Source: an uncultured Collinsella sp. (GTDB taxonomy: Bacteria; Actinomycetota; Coriobacteriia; Coriobacteriales; Coriobacteriaceae). From it: a DNA stretch of 17,057 nt. The position numbers were made by a program, and so were the translations under genes. Position 1 is the stretch's first letter; the number at the start of each line of letters is the position of its first letter. Where the stretch lies: assembly GCA_900754745.1 (NCBI GenBank), contig CAAEEB010000084.1, positions 1-17,057 of the forward strand, given 5' to 3'. Under the pieces are notes generated by a model. It was not told the DNA's origin. It did no database searches and worked only from the letters and a program-made list of their open reading frames with translations. Positions 12,159-17,057 of the stretch are shown here, piece after piece.

Positions 12159-13862
12159 ATGAGCAATCCCTCGAACCGCGCTTCGATGCGCGGGCAACTC
12201 ACGCTGCGCGGCGTCGTCATCGGCGTCCTTGGCTGCGTGATCATCACGGCAAGCTCGGCCTATACCGCCCTCAAGATGGGTGCGCTCCCCTGGCCGATCA
12301 TTTTCGCTGCCGTCATTTCGCTGTTCTTCCTTAAGCTCATGGGCAACGCCAGCCTCAACGAGGCAAACGTCACCCACACCATCATGTCCGCAGGCGCCAT
12401 GGTCGCCGGCGGTCTGGCGTTTACCATCCCGGGCGCCTGGATGCTGGGCTATGCCGACCAGATCAGCTGGCTCGACATGTTTATCGTGGCACTCGCCGGC
12501 ACTATCCTGGGCCTGCTGGCCACGGCACTCATCCACCGTCACTTTATCGTGGACGCCGCGCTTGAGTTCCCCACCGGCAACGCCGCAGCTCAAACCCTGC
12601 GCGCGACCGAGGCCGGCGGCAAGACCGGCAAGCAGCTCTTTGGCTCCATGGCCATCGCCGGCATCTACAGCGTGCTTCGCGACGCTCTGGGCGTGGTGCC
12701 CAGCATGCTGTGCACGCTCAATATCCCCGGCGTGACCTTTGCCATCTACAACTCGCCCATGTTGCTGTCCATCGGCTTTTTGGTGGGCTTCGCCCCCGTC
12801 GCCTTCTGGTTTGCCGGCGCGCTGCTGGGCAACTTTGGCATCATCGTCGGTGGCACCGCTGCCGGCCTGTTCGATGTTGCGACCGCGCAGGGTATCGTCA
12901 AGTCCCTCGGTATGGGCCTTATGATGGGCTTTGGCGTCGCCGTCGTCCTTAAGGACATCCTGCCGCAGGTCGCCGGCATCGTCCGCGGCCTCGCCGCCGA
13001 CAGCTCCACCGACACCGACGAGCAGTCGCTCATCTCGGGCTCCCTTAAGCTCGACGCCGGTATCATCGGCCTGGGCGCTGCCGCCATCGCCGTGATCATC
13101 GCCATCGTGCTCGACCTTGGCCCCGTTCCGGCCGTCATCGTTACGCTGTTCACCTTTGTCACCACCATCATGAGCGCGCAGAGCTGCGGCCAGACGGGCA
13201 TCGACCCCATGGAGATCTTCGGCCTCATCGTCATGCTCATCGTTGCCGCCTTCGCGCAGCTCGCTCAGGTCAAGCTGTTCTTTATCGCCGGCATCGTGGC
13301 CGTGGCGTGCGGCCTTGCGGGCGACGTCATGAACGACTTCAAGGCCGGCGCCGTGCTGGGCACCAACCCGCGCGCGCAGTGGGTCGGCCAGGCCATTGGC
13401 GGCATCGTGGGCGCCCTGGTCGCCGCCGCCGTCATGGTCGCGCTCGTCACCGCCTATGGTCCGGACGCCTTTGGCCCCGACAAAAGTTTTGTGGCCGCAC
13501 AGGCAAGCGTGGTCGCCACCATGGTCTCGGGCATCCCGAGCGTGCCGTGGTTCGCAGGCGGCTTTATCGCCGGCATCGTCATGTACTGGCTCGGCATTCC
13601 GGCCATGATGATCGGCCTGGGCGTGTACCTGCCGTTCTATATGTCGCTCACGGCTTTCCTGGGCTCCTGCGTTAAGCTCGCCTACGACAAGTGGGCCGCT
13701 CACCGCGACGCCGAGGCCGGTCTTTCGGACGAGGAGAAGGCCGCCAAGGATGCCGCCTTCCAGGAGCAGGGCCTGGTCGTTGCCAGCGGCCTGCTGGGCG
13801 GCGAGTCCATCGTCGGCGTTATCCTGGCGTTTGTCTCCGTGGGCTTGAGCCTGCTGGGATAA
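12159..13862 (+). CDS. OPT family oligopeptide transporter
   Basis: Membrane protein of 567 residues with about fourteen hydrophobic helices. OPT features include the N-terminal L-T-L-R-G-V-V-I-G, the early A-x-x-A-Y-T-A-L-K-M-G segment, N-E-A-N-V-T-H-T, the E-F-P-T-G-N-A-A-A block (about 134-142) and a late P-W-F-A-G-G-F-I-A-G-I region. OPT members are secondary transporters for small peptides or, in some branches, metal chelates; the substrate here cannot be read from sequence. A soluble, charged loop (about 505-540) precedes the last helix. Start ATG 12159 is supported by AAAGGAG six bases upstream. It is a single-gene unit ending in a strong terminator. Confidence 0.92.
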   Translation: MSNPSNRASMRGQLTLRGVVIGVLGCVIITASSAYTALKMGALPWPIIFAAVISLFFLKLMGNASLNEANVTHTIMSAGAMVAGGLAFTIPGAWMLGYADQISWLDMFIVALAGTILGLLATALIHRHFIVDAALEFPTGNAAAQTLRATEAGGKTGKQLFGSMAIAGIYSVLRDALGVVPSMLCTLNIPGVTFAIYNSPMLLSIGFLVGFAPVAFWFAGALLGNFGIIVGGTAAGLFDVATAQGIVKSLGMGLMMGFGVAVVLKDILPQVAGIVRGLAADSSTDTDEQSLISGSLKLDAGIIGLGAAAIAVIIAIVLDLGPVPAVIVTLFTFVTTIMSAQSCGQTGIDPMEIFGLIVMLIVAAFAQLAQVKLFFIAGIVAVACGLAGDVMNDFKAGAVLGTNPRAQWVGQAIGGIVGALVAAAVMVALVTAYGPDAFGPDKSFVAAQASVVATMVSGIPSVPWFAGGFIAGIVMYWLGIPAMMIGLGVYLPFYMSLTAFLGSCVKLAYDKWAAHRDAEAGLSDEEKAAKDAAFQEQGLVVASGLLGGESIVGVILAFVSVGLSLLG

Positions 13863-13888
13863 ACCCAACAACAACGTAACCGCACAGA

Positions 13889-13925
13889 GCGCGGGGTCGG
13901 TGACTATCCGGCCCCGCGCTTTTTT
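13889..13925 (+). terminator. Strong intrinsic terminator of the OPT gene
   Basis: The arms 13889-13901 and 13909-13921 form a 13-base GC-rich stem with one wobble and a 7-base loop, followed by TTTTT. It lies 26 bases after the OPT stop codon and is one of the two best terminators in the window. Confidence 0.93.
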
Positions 13926-14001
13926 GTATCTGCCGAAACCCTCAGCAGCACTCGCATGTGGCCTGTCTTCCTTTGCCTGCTGGCCTAAGTTCCATGTCAA
14001 G

Positions 14002-14031
14002 ATGACCGCCCCGCCCGTCACGGTGTAGAGT
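14002..14031 (+). promoter_or_regulatory. Candidate promoter of the DUF389 gene
   Basis: ATGACC (14002-14007), an 18-base spacer and TAGAGT (14026-14031) each match the consensus at 4/6 positions. The transcript would start near 14038, just at a small hairpin (14041-14046 with 14051-14056) in the leader. Confidence 0.3.
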
Positions 14032-14077
14032 ACATGCTGCGAACGCACCCGCGTTCCTGCGGCAATACGAGGTGGAC

Positions 14078-15217
14078 ATGGAACTCGATAAACAACAGAT
14101 CAAGCGACTGCGCGAACGCCATCATCGGCGCCATGGCATCCGCCCCGCCCACAGCGAGGCCGTGGAGAACGCAAGCCGCTTTCTAAAGCAGGCATTCAAC
14201 ATTCGCGAGGGACGCGCGCCCTATCACGTGATTCGCAAGCGCTTTGTAAACGGGGCGCGCCTGACTGGCTCGCACTTATGCATCCTGATCATTGCCATGT
14301 TGATTGCGAGCATCGGCCTCGATATCGACTCAGATATCGCCATTGTAGGCGCCATGCTCATCTGCCCGCTCATGGGCTCGGTCCTTGCCATGGCATACGG
14401 CATCGCCACGCTCGACCGCGAGATTACCCTTGAGGCCGTCGCGGGCTTGGCTCTACAGATGGCCTTTTGCCTGGTCACGTCCACGTTGTACTTTAAGCTC
14501 TCACCCCTTGGCACCACCACGGCCGCTATCCTCGACAATTCGACACCGACTGTGTGGGACCTTGCCGTCGCACTCGCAGGCGGCTTTGCGGGTGGCCTGG
14601 GCAACTCGCGCGACCAGGAACCCGCCACGCTCATCGCCGGCGTGGCTGTGGCGACTGCGCTCATGCCGCCCCTGTGCGCGGCCGGCTATGGCATCGCCAT
14701 CGCAAGCGGGTCGCTGTTTCTCTCGGCGCTTTACGAGTTTGGCATCAACGTGGTCTTTATCGCACTGGCCGCCGAGGCCGTGCTGCTCATTTTGCACGTT
14801 CCGCTCAAGCGCGACCTCAACGGCGACGGCATCGTGACCGCCGAGGAAGATGCCGAGGTCGACGAGCTTTCGCGCAAGGTGCGCCGGCGCATCATTGTGG
14901 GCACGGTGATTTTCGCCATCCCCTGCATCGTCATGACCGCAGGTTCCATCGGCTCGGCACAAGCCGGTGTACAGGACGGATACGGTGTCACCGAGACCAC
15001 GCGCGAGCTCGCCGCGGTGCTGCCGGGCTTTAAGGACTACACCGTCGCCGTCGAGACCTCGGCCACCGAGGGCAACGAGGAGGGCATCGTCGAGCGCGAG
15101 ATTGTCGCCCACGTGACGACAAGCAAGGCGCTCGGGGCACACGACCGCCACGTCGCCCGCAAGCTCATCGACCTCAATGTGCCCGAACTCGATCGCGTGG
15201 AATTTGACGTGAAGTGA
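14078..15217 (+). CDS. DUF389 domain membrane protein
   Basis: Protein of about 379 residues. A polar, basic N-terminus (1-60) precedes about six helices carrying the DUF389 patterns I-A-S-I-G-L-D-x-D-S, I-V-G-A-M-L-I-C-P-L-M-G and P-A-T-L-I-A-G-V-A-V-A-T-A-L-M-P-P-L. A charged stretch (about 245-270) follows with a D-L-N-G-D-G-I-V-T-A-E-E segment that resembles an EF-hand-like calcium loop. Then come a last helix and a soluble tail of about 80 residues. The family has no settled function. Start ATG 14078-14080 is preferred to GTG 14072, because GAGG lies five bases before the ATG and overlaps the GTG. It converges on the sulfotransferase remnant with 14 bases between stops. Confidence 0.88.
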   Translation: MELDKQQIKRLRERHHRRHGIRPAHSEAVENASRFLKQAFNIREGRAPYHVIRKRFVNGARLTGSHLCILIIAMLIASIGLDIDSDIAIVGAMLICPLMGSVLAMAYGIATLDREITLEAVAGLALQMAFCLVTSTLYFKLSPLGTTTAAILDNSTPTVWDLAVALAGGFAGGLGNSRDQEPATLIAGVAVATALMPPLCAAGYGIAIASGSLFLSALYEFGINVVFIALAAEAVLLILHVPLKRDLNGDGIVTAEEDAEVDELSRKVRRRIIVGTVIFAIPCIVMTAGSIGSAQAGVQDGYGVTETTRELAAVLPGFKDYTVAVETSATEGNEEGIVEREIVAHVTTSKALGAHDRHVARKLIDLNVPELDRVEFDVK

Positions 15218-15231
15218 TGCAGAGCGCGGCC

Positions 15232-15711
15232 CTACAGGTCGTACTTGTACACGCGATAGATGTACTTCTCGGCTTCCATCTCGTAGGTGGCGATGGGTAG
15301 ACCGTAGCGGTCGTACTCGGTAAAGGTCTTGGCCTGGCCCGATGCCACGAGCATGCTATTTGAATCGCCAACGTGCTGCGCACTGCTCACATAGCCCGAA
15401 AACGGCACGGCGATCTGGTCTTCGAGCTCGTAGGTGCGCGCCGTCTCGTCCACCGTAAAGATGCGCCCAAACGAATGCGTGCCCTTGTTGTAGTCGGTCA
15501 CCACCGCGGCGCCCAGCTGGCCCCAGTCGAACTTGGGATAGCTTTCGGCCGCACCAAAGTTGTTGTCGTACAGCAGCACCTGGTAGCGACTGGTCGTTGC
15601 CGTATCGGAACTCGGCAGATACGTCACGCTGTGCTGGCCCGCGTTGAGCGAAAAATCGCCCTGGGCCTGCAGTAACTTGTCCTCAAAGCCCGAGCCGGCC
15701 CATTGCCACTC
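15232..15711 (-). pseudogene. 5'-truncated aryl-sulfate sulfotransferase remnant
   Basis: About 159 codons remain in one open frame. The reading resembles the C-terminal part of ASST-type arylsulfotransferases: W-A-G-S-G-F-E-D-K-L-L, G-D-F-S-L-N-A-G-Q-H, L-L-Y-D-N-N-F-G, S-S-A-Q-H-V and a terminal Y-I-Y-R-V-Y-K-Y-D. Family members are about 550-600 residues, so roughly the first three quarters are missing, including the N-terminal catalytic histidine region. The frame is closed upstream by TGA at 15736-15738. The only late start (GTG 15625-15627) has no ribosome site and would cut into the domain. The frame has no internal stop, so the loss may be recent. The family call is from remembered motif patterns and is moderately sure. 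Confidence 0.6.
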
Positions 15712-15749
15712 CTTTCTATTTCTGGGTCCATCTTCTCACTGCTGGCGAC

Positions 15750-15788
15750 CAAAAATGATCCGTTTTCCTCCGTCCCCGAGGAATCATT
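15750..15788 (-). terminator. Terminator of the 3-hydroxyacyl-CoA dehydrogenase gene
   Basis: On the minus strand AATGATTCC (15780-15788) pairs with GGATCATT (15754-15761) with one bulged base. The arm ends in a T-run (15755 to 15751). It begins two bases after the stop codon. The stem is less GC-rich than usual, so strength is uncertain. Confidence 0.5.
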
Positions 15789-15789
15789 G

Positions 15790-16749
15790 TTAGTACTTGA
15801 AGAAGCCCTCGCCCGAACTTTCGCCCAGCTTACCTTCGTCGAGCATCTGCTTGAGGACGGATGCCATGGCCTTAAAGTTGTAGGGCATCATCATCTTTTT
15901 GAGCAACGGGCTCACCAGGCCCGGCACCTTCTGGTACTGCATAACGATGTTGTAAGCCGTCTGGATACCAACCGTATCGAATACGCGGAACGGACCTTTG
16001 GGTGCGCCGGTGCCACGCGTCCATGCGAGGTCGATGCTCTTGGGATCGCTCACGCCCGAGACATACAGGTCGAGGCCCGAAAGCAGCCATGGCACCAGCA
16101 TGGAATTGAGCAGGTAGCCGTTCTTTTCCTTGTTGACGGGCAGGGCAAGCATGCGAATGTCGTTAGCGAAGTCGACGAGCTCGTCGAAGTAGCGCTTGTC
16201 AGTTTGGTCCTGCGCCATGACCTCGGTCATGTTGTTCTTCCAGATGGAGTTGGCAAAGTGCAGCGACAGGTACTTCTCGGGGCGGCCGGTGTACTTGGCA
16301 AAGGTGCTCGGCAGCAGCGTAGAGGAGTTCGTTACGACGACGGTCTTTTGCGGGAGAACCGGGGCAAGCTTCTTGTAGAAGTCGATCTTTGCCTGGGTGT
16401 CCTCGGCCATGGACTCGATGACCAGGTCGGCGTCGGCCACTGCCTTGGCAAGATCGAGCTCCAGCTTGAGCGTGGAGTAGGCACGCTCGACGGCGGCGAG
16501 TGCCGCCTCCTTGTCGAAGGGCTTGCCGCTATCGGCGATACCGGCGCACCACTCGCCCGTGCCGTCCGCCATGCCCTCGATAGCAGCGATGTACTCCTCG
16601 CGCACATGATCGATCTTGGGCTGGGTACGGCCGATGCTGCCCTCGCTGCGCAGCCAAATCGTTACATCAAAGCCGCAGTAGGCTGCCTGAAAGGCAATCT
16701 GGCTTCCCAGCACGCCGCCGCCGGCAACGCAAACGGTCTTGTAGCTCAT
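15790..16749 (-). CDS. 3-hydroxyacyl-CoA dehydrogenase family protein
   Basis: NAD-dependent dehydrogenase of 319 residues with the two-domain plan. A Rossmann fold starts with G-G-G-V-L-G (10-15), followed by A-D-L-V-I-E-S (107-113) and T-N-S-S-T-L-L-P-S (140-148). The C-terminal domain ends in G-E-G-F-F-K-Y. H164 in L-S-L-H-F and E176 in M-T-E-V are the likely catalytic His-Glu pair. The canonical H-F-F-N-P is H-F-A-N-S here, and an insertion around residues 60-80 makes it longer than typical 3-hydroxybutyryl-CoA dehydrogenases (about 280). The substrate is therefore open. Start ATG 16747-16749 has GAGAGG 7-8 bases upstream. No thiolase or crotonase lies nearby. Confidence 0.88.
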   Translation of the reverse strand: MSYKTVCVAGGGVLGSQIAFQAAYCGFDVTIWLRSEGSIGRTQPKIDHVREEYIAAIEGMADGTGEWCAGIADSGKPFDKEAALAAVERAYSTLKLELDLAKAVADADLVIESMAEDTQAKIDFYKKLAPVLPQKTVVVTNSSTLLPSTFAKYTGRPEKYLSLHFANSIWKNNMTEVMAQDQTDKRYFDELVDFANDIRMLALPVNKEKNGYLLNSMLVPWLLSGLDLYVSGVSDPKSIDLAWTRGTGAPKGPFRVFDTVGIQTAYNIVMQYQKVPGLVSPLLKKMMMPYNFKAMASVLKQMLDEGKLGESSGEGFFKY

Positions 16750-16998
16750 AAGAACAGTCCTCTCTTACGTAATTCCATAGATGTGTATTTATTCAACCGT
16801 AAGGAGGACGCGCGCTGGGGGTGGGTTCTATAAACGGACGGTAATTTGCGGCGAACGGCTACACCTGTTCATTAACTCTCGATTTTGAGGGCATTTTTTG
16901 GCGCTGCTGAACCGCTGTTTTCGGAAGTGCGGGGAAAAATCGGGTTTCGCCGACCAGACCGGCTTTTTTTACAACAAAACCGACGCTCCTATAAGTTG
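16750..16998. other. AT-richer intergenic region with T-runs and no clear gene
   Basis: About 250 bases between the dehydrogenase start and the possible partial gene at the edge. It holds an isolated AAGGAGG (16791-16797, plus strand) with no suitable start after it. There is also a small stem GCCG/CGGC followed by seven T on the plus strand (about 16949-16971), and a run of six T near 16903. Composition differs from the surrounding coding sequence. I see no convincing promoter pair or coding frame. Confidence 0.4.
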
Positions 16999-17057
16999 TC
17001 AAGAGGCAGTTTGCGGGAGCGCTCTCTCCAATTCGCACAGGAGCTCGTAATACCTCC
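16999..17057 (-). CDS. Possible C-terminus of a gene cut by the window edge
   Basis: On the minus strand the last 18 codons read R-Y-Y-E-L-L-C-E-L-E-R-A-L-P-Q-T-A-S and end in TGA (16999-17001). The helical, charged pattern looks like a genuine protein end. A second frame is also open across this stretch, down to a stop near 16870, so the assignment is uncertain. No family can be named. Confidence 0.4.
   Translation of the reverse strand, partial: RYYELLCELERALPQTAS

Noticed and set aside
12042..14048. 668-codon open frame on the minus strand opposite the OPT gene
   Set aside because: It is antisense to a clear OPT transporter; its translation is Asp/Gly/His-rich low-complexity without family features, as expected for a GC-rich codon shadow.
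15703..16833. 376-codon plus-strand frame opposite the dehydrogenase
   Set aside because: No ribosome site or family pattern; the minus-strand Rossmann-fold protein explains the sequence.
16999..17005. Perfect TTGACA -35 box on the minus strand at the right-edge stop codon
   Set aside because: No -10-like hexamer is found at 16-19 bases spacing, so it is probably chance.

Overview
The window looks like a chromosomal core segment of a GC-rich Coriobacteriia actinobacterium, most likely Collinsella or a close relative. This is inferred from the gene families and their mix (AmaP/DUF2273/Asp23 locus, type III pantothenate kinase, YebC, DUF6020 membrane protein, OPT transporter, an aryl-sulfate sulfotransferase remnant); no marker gene such as rRNA is present. 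Genes are packed on the minus strand from 1 to about 12 kb. Two genes on the plus strand follow (12.1-15.2 kb), then minus-strand genes again to the right edge. No tRNA, rRNA, CRISPR array, complete insertion sequence or prophage gene was seen.

Region by region. 61-2776: three minus-strand membrane-protein genes, DUF4013 and DUF4234 proteins that each begin with the same CxxC-x10-CxxC zinc ribbon, and a DUF2752 protein directly after the second. 2926-3948: a YitT-family membrane protein. 4156-5643: an AmaP-DUF2273-Asp23 envelope-stress operon with overlapping or close genes. 5809-6615: YebC/PmpR regulator. 6781-8964: a large DUF6020 polytopic membrane protein. 9109-9930: Lgt, which lipidates prolipoproteins. 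10039-10317: NifU-like Fe-S protein. 10422-11012: dCMP deaminase. 11095-11946: CoaX, the first step of CoA synthesis, with a good promoter. Divergent from coaX, 12159-13862 encodes an OPT-family transporter ending in a very strong terminator, then 14078-15217 a DUF389 membrane protein. 15232-15711 is a 5'-truncated aryl-sulfate sulfotransferase remnant, 15790-16749 a 3-hydroxyacyl-CoA dehydrogenase family protein, and 16999-17057 the possible C-terminus of a gene cut by the window edge.

Most genes are housekeeping or envelope functions. The most unusual signal is a set of three dispersed palindromic elements (4103-4157, 6750-6776, 8985-9039). They share a conserved loop core, GGGACAGGTT, but have different complementary stems. 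Two of them lie at or within a few bases of a stop codon. They look like a REP/MITE-type family or a structured nucleic-acid element. Other second-look items are a terminator-like perfect 12-bp inverted repeat inside the start of the DUF2752 gene, length-variable-looking simple repeats in the two zinc-ribbon genes, the sulfotransferase remnant, and a structured leader before the OPT transporter gene.
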